In this document: piece by piece, positions 47,779 to 56,980 of the stretch
How the letters are laid out: each line of letters begins with the position of its first letter
How positions within the stretch are numbered: position 1 is the first letter of the stretch
DNA from: Hymenobacter lapidarius
GTDB lineage: Bacteria > Bacteroidota > Bacteroidia > Cytophagales > Hymenobacteraceae
DNA: 64,000 bases
Assembly: GCF_001816145.1 (NCBI RefSeq)
Contig: NZ_MDZB01000131.1
Coordinates: 91,456-155,455 of the forward strand
Direction: 5' to 3'
Program-made: the position numbers and the translations under genes
Notes under the pieces: model-generated
The model's database searches: none
Told to the model about the DNA's origin: nothing
Seen by the model: only the letters and a program-made list of their open reading frames with translations

Positions 47779-49182
47779 ATGCGCATGAACGAACATTTTG
47801 AAAATCACCGGGCCGTGTTGGATGTCGTGCGCCGTTTTGAGCGCATGGTAGCCCAGCAAGAGCCTGTATTCTTCGATTTAGAAGACTTCGAGAACATCAT
47901 CGACCACTACGTTACCAACGCCGAGTTTGACAAAGCCCTGCAGGCCTGTGACGCGGCCCTGGGCCAGTATCCTTTCTCGACGGAGCTGCTGATTGACCGC
48001 GCGCAAGTGACGGCCATGCGCGGCGACTACACCGAAGCCGAACGCCAGATTGACGAAGTAGCGGCCCTCGACCCCACCAACGCCGACGTGGCCGTGACGC
48101 GGGGCATCATCAGCACCCAGCGCGGTGAATTTGCGCAGGCGGTTGACTTTTTTCGGGCGGGCTTGGAACAGGAGCCCGAGCGCGAAGACATCCACTTCAA
48201 CCTGGGCCTGGCCTTTCAGAGCTGGCAGAAATTTAAGAGTGCTGCCAAGCATTACAAGCAAAGCCTGCGCCTGAACCCCGACAATGAGACGGGGGTGCAG
48301 GAGCTGCTGCACTGCCTGGATATTACGGCCCGGCTGGAGGAGCACGAGGACTTCTTTAAAGGCTTTACCGACGACGACCCGTACTCCGCTACGGCGTGGT
48401 ACAACTTAGGGCAGTACTGGTACCGCCGCGAGGACTTCACCAAGGCAGCTGAGGCGTTTGATTACGCCGTGGTCATCAGCTCCGACTTTCATGACGCCCA
48501 CCACTGGCTGGCCGACACCTTTGTTTGCCAGCAGGAGTACCAGAAAGCCATTGCCGAGTTTGAGCAGGCTTACCCTCCGGGCGAGCCCACCGATGAGGCC
48601 CTGTGCAACATTGGGGAGTGCTACGAGAAGCTGCGCGACTGGGAGCCGGCCCGGCGCTACTACCGTCAGGCCCTGGAGATTAACCCCGAGATGGACGAGG
48701 CGTGGTTTGGCCAGGGCGTGCTACTGCAAGAGCAGGGCCGCTGGTTTGAGGCCATTCACTACTTCCGCAAGGCCACCGAGATATACGCCGAAAGCGGCGA
48801 GTATTGGTCGGCCCTGGGCGCGGCCGAGAACCAGGTGGGCAACGTGGTCAGCGCCTTGGAATCGTACGAGAAAGCCACCGAGGTAGCTCCCGACGATGCG
48901 CAGGGCTGGGTGAGCTGGAGCGCCATTCTGTACGAGCAAGGCCATTTTAGCGAGGCAGTGGAACTGGTGCGTCACGCGGTGAACCTGCACCCGCACGAGG
49001 CGCATTTCCACTACATGCTGTGCGCGTATCTGCTGGCTGATGGGCGCATGCGCGAAGCCTACACCGTCCTCGAAACGGCCCTCACGCTCAGTTATGAGCA
49101 GCACGTGCTGTTGTTCGATTACTTCCCCGAGCTGCGCGAGCAGCCCGGTTTGAAGAAGCTGATTGAGCAGTTCCGGAAATAA
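47779..49182 (+). CDS. Tetratricopeptide repeat protein
   Basis: This is a 467-residue all-helical protein with about ten TPR units, for example AEFDKALQACDAALGQYP, DIHFNLGLAFQSWQKFKSAAKHYKQSLRLNPDN and EALCNIGECYEKLRDWEPARRYYRQALEINPE. It has no signal peptide and is probably cytoplasmic. TPR proteins act as scaffolds for protein complexes. The comA homologue starts 128 bases after its stop. The start is MRMNEHFENH (47779) or, less likely, the next Met. Confidence 0.9.
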   Translation: MRMNEHFENHRAVLDVVRRFERMVAQQEPVFFDLEDFENIIDHYVTNAEFDKALQACDAALGQYPFSTELLIDRAQVTAMRGDYTEAERQIDEVAALDPTNADVAVTRGIISTQRGEFAQAVDFFRAGLEQEPEREDIHFNLGLAFQSWQKFKSAAKHYKQSLRLNPDNETGVQELLHCLDITARLEEHEDFFKGFTDDDPYSATAWYNLGQYWYRREDFTKAAEAFDYAVVISSDFHDAHHWLADTFVCQQEYQKAIAEFEQAYPPGEPTDEALCNIGECYEKLRDWEPARRYYRQALEINPEMDEAWFGQGVLLQEQGRWFEAIHYFRKATEIYAESGEYWSALGAAENQVGNVVSALESYEKATEVAPDDAQGWVSWSAILYEQGHFSEAVELVRHAVNLHPHEAHFHYMLCAYLLADGRMREAYTVLETALTLSYEQHVLLFDYFPELREQPGLKKLIEQFRK

Positions 49183-49207
49183 CACTTCCGGTTAACGCTA
49201 CTTTTGC

Positions 49208-49236
49208 AACCGCCCGTCGTACGACGGGCGGTTTTT
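49208..49236. terminator. Palindromic terminator between TPR and comA genes
   Basis: AACCGCCCGTCGTACGACGG and its extension form a perfect palindrome, followed by T bases. A TACTTTTG element (49199-49206) lies just before it and may drive the short leader of the next gene or be incidental. Confidence 0.8.
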
Positions 49237-49310
49237 GTTTGCCGGCACCACCCAGTATTCCTGGCCGGCTCGCAAAACCCGTTGTTCCCCTCTTTAATCA
49301 GTTAGAATTG

Positions 49311-50141
49311 ATGAATTACGACCTCTCTCAGCTTCCAGAGCGCACCCCCAAGCCCCGCGAGCAAGGCTACACCATGATGATGGACAAGGGCATGAGCCTG
49401 CGTGAGGTAGAAGACTTCCTGGAAGTAGGCGCCGCTTACACGGATATTGTGAAGCTGGGCTGGGCCACGTCCTACGTAGTGCCCAACCTCAAGCGCAAGC
49501 TCGAAATTTACCGGGCAGCCGACATTCCGGTGTATTTCGGCGGCACCTTATTTGAGGCCTTTATCATTCGCAACCAATTCGACGATTACCGCCGCCTGCT
49601 GGACACTTACGGCATGGAATACGCCGAAGTATCGGACGGCAGCATTGACCTCGACCACGAGCACAAATGCGAGTACATCCGCGAGCTGAGCAAAGCCGTG
49701 CGGGTGCTGAGCGAAGTGGGCTCGAAAGATGCCGAAAAAATCATTCCGCCCTACAAATGGATAGCACAGATGGAAGCCGAGCTGGCGGCCGGGGCCATTA
49801 AAGTCATCGGTGAAGCCCGCGAGGGCGGCAACGTTGGCCTATTTCGCAGCACCGGCGAAGTACGCTCGGGCCTAGTAGAGGAAATCCTGACCAAGATTCC
49901 TTCGGAAAAAATTCTGTGGGAAGCCCCTCAGAAAGCCCAGCAGGTCTGGTTCATTAAGCTGCTGGGTGCCAACGTGAATCTCGGCAACATTGCCCCCAAT
50001 GAAGTGGTGAGCCTGGAGACCATCCGCTTGGGTTTGCGCGGCGATACGTTCTCGCACTTCCTGGACATGGACGCGGTGGACCCCATGTTCCGGCCCGCCG
50101 CCAAGACGGGCAAACCCGGCACTTCCATGCCTCGCGGGTAA
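49311..50141 (+). CDS. comA: Phosphosulfolactate synthase
   Basis: This is a 276-residue TIM-barrel enzyme of the ComA family, which adds sulfite to phosphoenolpyruvate to give (R)-phosphosulfolactate. The signature PREQGYTMMMDKGMSLREVEDF, VKLGWATSYV, YFGGTLFEAFI and VSDGSIDLDH fit the family. In methanogens this is the first step of coenzyme M synthesis. No comB, comC or comDE genes are in the window. In Bacteroidota the product may feed sulfolactate or sulfonolipid synthesis, an inference. The start MNYDLSQLP is supported by position after the terminator. Confidence 0.92.
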   Translation: MNYDLSQLPERTPKPREQGYTMMMDKGMSLREVEDFLEVGAAYTDIVKLGWATSYVVPNLKRKLEIYRAADIPVYFGGTLFEAFIIRNQFDDYRRLLDTYGMEYAEVSDGSIDLDHEHKCEYIRELSKAVRVLSEVGSKDAEKIIPPYKWIAQMEAELAAGAIKVIGEAREGGNVGLFRSTGEVRSGLVEEILTKIPSEKILWEAPQKAQQVWFIKLLGANVNLGNIAPNEVVSLETIRLGLRGDTFSHFLDMDAVDPMFRPAAKTGKPGTSMPRG

Positions 50142-50159
50142 CCCACAAACTTGCCAGAC

Positions 50160-50214
50160 ACAAGGACACAAAAAAACCGGCCTCCTGATGGAGGCCGGTT
50201 TTTTGTGTCCTTGT
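50160..50214. terminator. Long bidirectional terminator hairpin
   Basis: ACAAGGACAC, an A run and CCGGCCTCC pair with GGAGGCCGG, a T run and GTGTCCTTGT, leaving a TGAT loop. Twenty-five base pairs are formed with one bulged A. It separates the convergent comA and T9SS protein genes. Confidence 0.93.
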
Positions 50215-50221
50215 GCTGCAA

Positions 50222-53200
50222 TTATTGCTTCACAATTTTCAGATTCTGCGTCTCGCCCGTGGGCAGCGTCACACCAACCAAGTAGAGACCGGCCTTGAGG
50301 TCACCGAGGTTCTTTACCGAGAGGTCGGAGATGCCGGAGCTTAGCTCTACCGACTCCTGGCGAATAAGACGGCCAGTCATATCGGTGATGCGCAACAGGC
50401 CTTTGCCAGCAACTACCGATTGCAGTACCAGGCGCAGCTCGTTGCCGTTAATCGGGTTAGGGTACGCAACCATGGCGGTTGCCAAGGCCTTGCCCGTGAA
50501 CAGGACCGTGCGAGGAGCGAAGAAGGCATCTTTGCCATCTATATCAATCTGGCGGAGGCGGTAGTAGCGCGTACCTACTTTATTAGCCTCCGTGTCAACA
50601 TAGCGGTAGCTGGTTTTCTTTGTGCTGTTAGCCGAGGCGCTAGCCACCGAACCCAGCGTGCGGAACTGCTTGCCATCGGTCGAAACCTGAACTTCGAAGC
50701 CTTTGCTGTTGAATTCGGATGCCGTCTCCCAGGTTACCAAAGCATCAGTACCCACGCGCTTGGCGTCGAAAGTAGTGAGGGTAACGGGCAACGGCAATGC
50801 GCCTTGCTGCTCGCTCAACGTGAAGGTTGCAAAAGTCGTCACACCGTTTTTAACCAGAATGTTGTTGCTATTGGAATCGCGACCCAACTGGAAGAAGGTA
50901 TTGCCACCGTTAGTGGATACATACAGCGACAAACGGCTTTCATCTACGCTGCCGCTGAAATCAGCAGGGTTCTCGTTGTTGGTGCGCAGGTTCACCAGCT
51001 CATTATCCAGGAAGCGGAATTCGAGTCGGGCGTTCAGGCCGCCGGTATTGGAGTTTGGGTTGCCGGGCTGTACGCCGAACACACGGCGAATGCCAGGCTT
51101 GGGAGGGGTAGCGTTGAAAGCAGTCGGCGGATAGTTGTCGCCGTTGTTACGGGTTACCAATACACCACCGGGCTCGTTGCCAATAAAGGTCAACGTCATG
51201 CCGATGTTGCTGAAATCCTGGGGGACACCCACCGTAGCAACCTGGTTGGTGCGCAGGAAACCACGGAAGAAGGTAGTTTCCGTTTCTCCCAGCAGACGAG
51301 CTGCTCGTATCACCGTGGTAATACCACCGGAAATGTCCGTCACATCGCCTTCAAACGTAACAAAGTTGGTGTCAATGTTGGCAATGTTTGTTTGCAGGAT
51401 GCCATTGATGAAACGCAGGTAGCCACCGGCTTTCACTTCAAAGTTATTCGTGAGGGTCTTGATGCTGCTTGCGCCGCCATCAATTTCAACATTAATGAAG
51501 CCGTTTGGCGAACCGCTGATGGTTTGGTTGCCGGCGCTCTTGAAGCTAATAATGCCTGCATTGCGTTGAATGAAGCTACCGTGGGGGTTATCGAAGTTAC
51601 CGAAGACATCCAGTCGGCCGATAACCAACCGGAGAATACTGCGGTCTAGCTGCGAGTTGCCTTGCAGAGTCAGGTTGCGCGTTTGCGCATTGCCCGAACC
51701 GGTGTTATCATAGCCAGGGTCGGCGGGAACTGGCGAAACACTACCGTCCGGATTGATTACTGTAGTGGCTGGGGTAGGCGCCTTGACCGCATCACTATAG
51801 ATGTTGGGGTAAGGTTTCGGCGTTCCGCTGGAAAAATTTGGGATAATAGCGTTTTTGGTTGCGGTAGGCACGCCTTCAGTCCAGTTGAGCGGGTCAAACC
51901 AGTTGTCGTTCACACCGCCAGTCCACACAGTATTTACAACGGGCTCACCGTTGACCGTAAAGTTGGCCGTGTAGGGAGCAGCGGGGGTGCGGTCAAGAAC
52001 AGAAAAATTAGTACCCGTCGAAGTGTTTCTGCCGTTGGCTTGCAGGTAAGCGTCTACACTGTATCCACCCACTACCGTGACACCCGCCAGCAGGTTCCGT
52101 GCAGCATTGCTAAGAGAGAAAGTACGCGTGCGGGAGCCATCAGCATTTTCTACCACACCCCGTTGGGTGAGTTCCAATGCCGTATATCCACCACCGCCAG
52201 AAGTTGACTGACGCACACGGAAGTTAAGAATTACATTTTCAACCACATTTGCACCATTCTCGGTGGTGGTAGCGGTGCCGCCATTCAGGACCAACTGGCC
52301 ATTGACGATATCGAAGGTGCCAAGATTAGCGCCATCAAAGTCGGGGTTGTCCGAAACGTTGTTTGCGTCGTAGGTTATGTTAGGACCGTTCGATGGCGCA
52401 ATGAATATGGTAGTGTTGGTAAGAGTAGGGGTAATAGTGGGCGTACCGGTAACGGTAAACACCGAAGTCTGCCGTGGCCCCAAGATGCTGATGGGGTCAC
52501 CAGCTGCATTCATACCGCTAGCTGAAACAGCTATGTCGAAGCGGTAGCTGGTGCCGGCACCACCGGTCGTGGCAATCATCAAGATGTTACGCGCGGCATT
52601 GGTGAGCGAAAAGGTGCGCGTCATTGTGGCACCATCGAAGCCAGTTTGCACAAGGGCCAACGTCTGGCCGGAACCAAAACCGGCGTTGGGGCTGCTCAAG
52701 GTGCCGGGCGATACTACAAATGCAATAGATGCCTGGTCGAACGTATCGCCGTTCTTTTCGGCAATCTGTATGGAGCCGCCCTGCAACAACAGTCGGCCAT
52801 CGTTGGCATCAAGCACACCAAAGTCGGTGCCGTTGAAAACGCCGGGGCCGGGTGTGGTAGCAGTAGCGTCGTAGGTGGTAGTTGTAGCATTGGCCGCAGT
52901 AGTACCCGAAGTAACGATGACGTTGCGCAGGGTTGCAGTCGATACTTCAGCAGGAGGAGGGGTAGCAGTTGCGGTGAATTGCGAACGGCGACGCGGCGCA
53001 GATGTATTTATTACGTCACCATCTACATTCTGACCAGTGGCACTGACGTTAATATCGAACCGATAGTCTGTGCCGCTGCCCGCCGTAGCTGATGCCAACG
53101 CAAGAAGATTACGCCCACCGTTAGTCAAAGAGAAAGTACGCGTGCGAGTGCTGGCATCATAGCTTGTTTGAGTCAACGCAAGCGACTGATTAAATGCTGG

Positions 53201-53593
53201 ATTAGTGCCGTCAGTGAGCGTACCGCGGTTGATAACATAGCCTACCTGAGCTGAGGTAAATGTTTCGCCTTGAGCCTCAACGATTTGAATAGCTCCGCCT
53301 TCCAATAATAGTCTTCCTGTGCTAGTATCAAAGGTGCCAAAATTGGTGCCAGCAAATATGCCTCCTCCAATACCGGTTCCGCCTGTCGTTGGCACAGCAT
53401 CATAGGTATTAGTACTGGCGCTGGTGCTAGTGCCTGCAGTAACTAAGACGTTGCGAAAATTTATCGTCGAAGTAGATTGTGCCAACGACTTCTGCGACGC
53501 ACCCAAACCGACAAATACGGCAAAGAGCGGAATGAGGAAGTTGAAGAGGCTCCGCTGTCGCAACAGCTTTTGAGTAAAGGTTAAAGTTTGCAT
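50222..53593 (-). CDS. Large secreted repeat protein with type IX sorting domain
   Basis: This 1123-residue protein has an N-terminal signal (LFNFLIPLFAVFVGLGASQKSLAQ). Three related modules of about 160 residues follow: about 47-211, 222-385 and 393-550. Each contains YDA...FGxFD...GxLxLxGG...E and a TRTFSLTN or TRTFSLSN motif. A Trp-rich region (WTGGVNDNWFDPLNWTEG, near 557) and a predicted parallel beta-helix-like stretch follow. The last 80 residues (AYPNPINGNELRL, then LKAGLYLVGVTLPTGET) are a type A C-terminal T9SS sorting domain, which directs transport across the outer membrane. The function of the modules is unknown. Confidence 0.85.
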   Translation of the reverse strand: MQTLTFTQKLLRQRSLFNFLIPLFAVFVGLGASQKSLAQSTSTINFRNVLVTAGTSTSASTNTYDAVPTTGGTGIGGGIFAGTNFGTFDTSTGRLLLEGGAIQIVEAQGETFTSAQVGYVINRGTLTDGTNPAFNQSLALTQTSYDASTRTRTFSLTNGGRNLLALASATAGSGTDYRFDINVSATGQNVDGDVINTSAPRRRSQFTATATPPPAEVSTATLRNVIVTSGTTAANATTTTYDATATTPGPGVFNGTDFGVLDANDGRLLLQGGSIQIAEKNGDTFDQASIAFVVSPGTLSSPNAGFGSGQTLALVQTGFDGATMTRTFSLTNAARNILMIATTGGAGTSYRFDIAVSASGMNAAGDPISILGPRQTSVFTVTGTPTITPTLTNTTIFIAPSNGPNITYDANNVSDNPDFDGANLGTFDIVNGQLVLNGGTATTTENGANVVENVILNFRVRQSTSGGGGYTALELTQRGVVENADGSRTRTFSLSNAARNLLAGVTVVGGYSVDAYLQANGRNTSTGTNFSVLDRTPAAPYTANFTVNGEPVVNTVWTGGVNDNWFDPLNWTEGVPTATKNAIIPNFSSGTPKPYPNIYSDAVKAPTPATTVINPDGSVSPVPADPGYDNTGSGNAQTRNLTLQGNSQLDRSILRLVIGRLDVFGNFDNPHGSFIQRNAGIISFKSAGNQTISGSPNGFINVEIDGGASSIKTLTNNFEVKAGGYLRFINGILQTNIANIDTNFVTFEGDVTDISGGITTVIRAARLLGETETTFFRGFLRTNQVATVGVPQDFSNIGMTLTFIGNEPGGVLVTRNNGDNYPPTAFNATPPKPGIRRVFGVQPGNPNSNTGGLNARLEFRFLDNELVNLRTNNENPADFSGSVDESRLSLYVSTNGGNTFFQLGRDSNSNNILVKNGVTTFATFTLSEQQGALPLPVTLTTFDAKRVGTDALVTWETASEFNSKGFEVQVSTDGKQFRTLGSVASASANSTKKTSYRYVDTEANKVGTRYYRLRQIDIDGKDAFFAPRTVLFTGKALATAMVAYPNPINGNELRLVLQSVVAGKGLLRITDMTGRLIRQESVELSSGISDLSVKNLGDLKAGLYLVGVTLPTGETQNLKIVKQ

Positions 53594-53796
53594 GAATATG
53601 GAAATTGGATGAAAACAGGAAGGAAATGACGGATTAAGTCGTAATGAGGCGCATATACGCAGGAGGTTAAAAAAAGTCTACCACTACAGAAAGATTTAAA
53701 AATATTTGTAAAACAATCCAAATCAGCCAAAAAGCCAAAAACCAAATTCTTTCGTTCTACATGTCTACCAACTCGTTAAACCAGCAGCGTGCACGT

Positions 53797-54720
53797 TTAG
53801 TGCACAACGCTGTACGGAACGGAAGCCAGTGCCTTTTTTTCGGCCGGGAGCTCTACTCCCAGCAAGTCGTGGACACTGACTCGGATTTTATTGGAAAGCT
53901 GGGTGATGGGCAAGTCGTTGCTGTCGTACCCAAACGGATTCTCAATTTCGTTGCCAATCATTTCCAGGCCCAGCATGGCGTAGGCGCCAATCATGGTAAC
54001 GGGTACCATCCACCAGCCGCAGGAGTCTACCAGCACTAGGGGCATTATTAGGATGAAGATGGTGATGTAGCACTTGATGAAGAAGCTGTAGGAATAGGGA
54101 ATGGGCGTGGCCTTGATGCGCTCGCAGGTACCGTTCACGGCCATCATGCTCAGGTAGTGCTGCTTGATGTTGATGAGGTGAATGGGGTCAAAAATCTGTA
54201 CCTGGCGCAGCTGCTCCACGCTTTCCATGAGCACGGCAATTATGGTGGAGGCCACGCTCTCGGCTTTCTGAAGGCGCTCGATGATGTCGGGCGTGGCCTC
54301 CATTTTATCGAAGCGCACCTTGTTGCGCAGGCTGCCTTCTACCGCGATGGGGAAGTTGGAGATGAGGGCTGCGAAGTAGCGCCGGCTGGATTTGGCCTCG
54401 CGGGGCAGCAGGGCGTTCATTTCCATGGCCAGGCCCCGGCACTGCGATACCAGCACGCCCCACACCTTGCGGCCTTCGTAGTAGCGGTCGTAGGCGGTGT
54501 TGGTGCGAAACACCAGCAGCAAGCTGAGCAGAATGCCCAGAATGGAAAGATACTCGCGGCCAATCCGGACGTTTAGCGTATGAAAATCCAGGCTGGTAAC
54601 GGCAATAACACCCCCGTATAAACCCACCAAGGCCACGCGTTTCAGCAACAAGCGAATAACGGTGGAAGTCTGAAAATGCCGCAACGCGCGCCACCAGTCA
54701 CCTCCTTGATAGACAATCAT
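53797..54720 (-). CDS. Bestrophin family membrane protein
   Basis: This 307-residue protein belongs to the bestrophin/YneE family of anion channels. The N terminus MIVYQGGDWWRALRHFQTSTV, the first helix pair (about 25-80), FRTNTAYDRYYEGRKVWG (near 71-88) and the C-terminal helices (near 205-250, ending GLEMIGNEIENPFGYDSNDLP) are characteristic. Bacterial members form pentameric channels in the inner membrane. It ends 203 bases from the T9SS protein gene. A 526-base gene-poor stretch lies on its upstream side. Confidence 0.9.
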   Translation of the reverse strand: MIVYQGGDWWRALRHFQTSTVIRLLLKRVALVGLYGGVIAVTSLDFHTLNVRIGREYLSILGILLSLLLVFRTNTAYDRYYEGRKVWGVLVSQCRGLAMEMNALLPREAKSSRRYFAALISNFPIAVEGSLRNKVRFDKMEATPDIIERLQKAESVASTIIAVLMESVEQLRQVQIFDPIHLINIKQHYLSMMAVNGTCERIKATPIPYSYSFFIKCYITIFILIMPLVLVDSCGWWMVPVTMIGAYAMLGLEMIGNEIENPFGYDSNDLPITQLSNKIRVSVHDLLGVELPAEKKALASVPYSVVH

Positions 54721-55246
54721 CTTACGGGTATAATTTTAGTCTTGCAACGGCAATTTTATAGTTGGTGCTGGGCCAGCACAATCACGAGGGCAGTGGTAAT
54801 AAGAGTATTTTAAAATAGCTGCTGCTTGCGCACGGGTAACACGTGATATACCATCACGAGTCGTGCCACATTTTGGATAAGCCAGTGCTTTTCCAGCTTT
54901 ATTTTGAAATTTTGAAGAGACAAAGCATTGAATAGCATAGGTGCCTGTAGTGTGCCGGGCAAAACTTGATTTTTCGGGCAGAAAAAGAAGGCAGATTCCT
55001 ACGCATAGCCTCGGCAGTAGCTTAGGGCGCACAAAGATACAGGGCCGGGCCTGCTTATCAAAGAGATAAACGCAAGCTGCGGGCCCAGGACCTTGGCGGA
55101 ATAGCACACGAGCAGGCACCGGAATAGCACACGAGCAGGCACGCGTGTTGGCGCAGCCAGCACCGGGCACTTTTCAGGCATGTGGCAGCCTTAGCACCGA
55201 CACTTCACCTCCGGTCCGTTTTCTTTGCACTTCATTTACGCCTGGC
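54721..55246. other. Gene-poor low-GC stretch with a tandem repeat
   Basis: These 526 bases lie between the divergent bestrophin and dedA genes. About 54740-55000 is clearly lower in GC than its surroundings. One minus-strand frame (54736-55170, 144 codons) is open, but its only Met lies in the repeat and its content (GTTRDGISRVTRAQAAAIL) matches no family that I know; I do not call it a gene. Two perfect 23-base units at 55097-55142 precede the dedA promoter region. Confidence 0.5.
55097..55142 (+). repeat. 23-base perfect tandem duplication
   Basis: CGGAATAGCACACGAGCAGG followed by CAC occurs twice in direct repeat, with no gap. Confidence 0.9.
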
Positions 55247-55921
55247 ATGGAACTCATCAAACATTTTTTCGACATCGTCCTGCACCTGGATGTGCACCTC
55301 AAACTGTTGGTGCACGACTACGGCAACTTGGTTTACCTCATCCTGTTCCTCATCATCTTCACCGAGACGGGGGTTATCGTGTTTCCCTTCCTGCCCGGCG
55401 ACTCGCTGCTGTTTGTGGCCGGCACGCTGGCGGCCCAGCCCAACCCTGATACGGGCGCGCCGTTGCTCAACATCTTCATCCTTATCCCGCTGCTGATGGC
55501 GGCCGCTTTCATTGGCGACAACCTCAACTACTTTGTGGGCGACTACCTGGGGCCTCGGGTGTTTCGCGAGAACTACAAATTCCTGAACCGCAAGTACCTG
55601 GACCAGACCCAGGCGTTTTATGCTAAGCACGGCGGCAAGACCATCATCATGGCGCGCTTCGTGCCCATTGTGCGCACGTTTGCCCCGTTTGTGGCCGGAG
55701 TAGGCACCATGACCTATCGGTTCTTTGTCACCTATAGCCTGGCCGGGGCTGCTATCTGGGTGATTTCACTATCCTTGGCAGGCTACTTTTTTGGCAATTT
55801 CGCCTGGGTTCAGAAGAACTTCACGCTGGTTATCTACGGCATCATCCTCGTCTCGATAATGCCGCCGCTGTGGTCGTTCCTGAAAAGCAAATTCGGGCCG
55901 CAGCCCGCTACCGAAGCCTAG
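55247..55921 (+). CDS. DedA family membrane protein
   Basis: This is a 224-residue DedA/SNARE-associated protein with five or six helices. Motifs are FTETGVIVFPFLPGDSLLFVAG (near 42-63), with acidic Glu and Asp, DNLNYFVGDYLGPRVF and the conserved arginines in RFVPIVRTFAPFVAGVGTM (near 140-158). DedA proteins flip membrane lipids such as undecaprenyl phosphate and are needed for membrane homeostasis. The start MELIKHFF is preferred over an upstream ATG in shadow sequence. A terminator follows. Confidence 0.95.
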   Translation: MELIKHFFDIVLHLDVHLKLLVHDYGNLVYLILFLIIFTETGVIVFPFLPGDSLLFVAGTLAAQPNPDTGAPLLNIFILIPLLMAAAFIGDNLNYFVGDYLGPRVFRENYKFLNRKYLDQTQAFYAKHGGKTIIMARFVPIVRTFAPFVAGVGTMTYRFFVTYSLAGAAIWVISLSLAGYFFGNFAWVQKNFTLVIYGIILVSIMPPLWSFLKSKFGPQPATEA

Positions 55922-56006
55922 CTGGTACTCCGGCTGCTCAGGTCAACAGGCAACCGATTACAGGCACTGGCACGATGCCAGCGGAATCCCGGAATTATAA
56001 TTTGGT

Positions 56007-56046
56007 AAAAAAGCGCCCCGGCATACAGTTGTTTGGGGCGCTTTTT
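56007..56046 (+). terminator. dedA terminator
   Basis: AAAAAAGCGCCCC pairs with GGGGCGCTTTTT around a 15-base loop, about 85 bases after the dedA stop and 45 before aroE. Confidence 0.85.
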
Positions 56047-56091
56047 CTATGTTATTTTGAACAACTCCCGTCTTCAGTTTCTACCCCGCAC

Positions 56092-56841
56092 ATGCGCCAG
56101 TTTGGGCTTATTGGCCGTACTCTCAGCCACTCGTTTTCGCAGACTTATTTCACGCAGAAATTCTATTCCCTGGGGCTGGCAGCGCATCAATATGACCTCT
56201 TTGAGCTGGCTACTATTGGGGAGTTGCCCGGCCTGGTGGCCGCCCATCCCAACCTGGTGGGGCTGAACGTGACCGTGCCCTACAAGGAAACGGTGGTTCC
56301 GTATCTCGATGAGCTGGCCGCCTCAGCCAGCCGGGTGGGCGCCGTAAACGTCATCGAGCGCACCGCCGATAGCCGCCTGGTGGGCCACAATACCGATTAC
56401 GTGGGTTTCCGGAATTCCTTGCGCACCTTCTTCCCCCATCGGGGCGAGGCGGGCCGCGCTCTGCTTCTCGGCGCCGGCGGTGCCGCCAAGGCCGTGGAAG
56501 TGGCACTGCAGGAGCTGGGCATTCCGTACTGGAATGTGACGCGCGGCCTGCTCGGGCCCGGCCTCACCTACGAGGACCTTTCGCCCGAGCTGCTGGCCGC
56601 GCACCCGCTCATCATCAACGCCACGCCGCTGGGCACGTTCCCCAACATTGCGGAGTGCCCGCGCTTGCCGTACGAGGCCCTCACCGACCAGCATTACCTC
56701 TACGACCTGGTGTACAACCCCACCGAAACGCTATTCATGGCCAAAGGGAAAGAGGCCGGCGCGCACGTCAAGAACGGCTTTGAGATGCTGTGCCTGCAGG
56801 CCGAGGCCGCCTGGGACATCTGGCACAGAAACGTGCGATGA
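56092..56841 (+). CDS. aroE: Shikimate dehydrogenase
   Basis: This 249-residue enzyme makes shikimate from 3-dehydroshikimate with NADPH. The shikimate site is FGLIGRTLSHSFSQTYF (near 3-19) and NVTVPYKETVV (near 60-70, catalytic Lys). NADP is bound at LLGAGGAAKAVEVAL (near 124-138). The ending KNGFEMLCLQAEAAWDIW is characteristic. It precedes the AroK step encoded at 23 kb. The frame extends upstream to 55870, but the first 74 codons overlap dedA and the terminator and are not coding. Confidence 0.95.
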   Translation: MRQFGLIGRTLSHSFSQTYFTQKFYSLGLAAHQYDLFELATIGELPGLVAAHPNLVGLNVTVPYKETVVPYLDELAASASRVGAVNVIERTADSRLVGHNTDYVGFRNSLRTFFPHRGEAGRALLLGAGGAAKAVEVALQELGIPYWNVTRGLLGPGLTYEDLSPELLAAHPLIINATPLGTFPNIAECPRLPYEALTDQHYLYDLVYNPTETLFMAKGKEAGAHVKNGFEMLCLQAEAAWDIWHRNVR

Positions 56842-56857
56842 GAAGGAAAACAAAAAG

Positions 56858-56965
56858 GAACGTCATGCTGGGCGGAGCCGAATCATCTCCCCCGCAATAC
56901 TAAAACTGATTAGTAGCGCGGTAGGGATGTTTTGGCTGCGCGGACGCTAGATGAGCATGACGTTC
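56858..56965. repeat. Paired-arm GTCATGCT element
   Basis: GAACGTCATGCT (56858-56869) and AGCATGACGTTC (56954-56965) are perfect inverted repeats. Internal sequence repeats the GCCGAAxCATCTC unit in both orientations. The element lies between aroE and the convergent receptor gene. Confidence 0.7.
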
Positions 56966-56980
56966 TTTTACTACGACTTG

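Noticed and set aside
54736..55170. A 144-codon minus-strand gene
   Set aside because: The only Met lies in a tandem repeat and the sequence matches no family; described as a gene-poor stretch.
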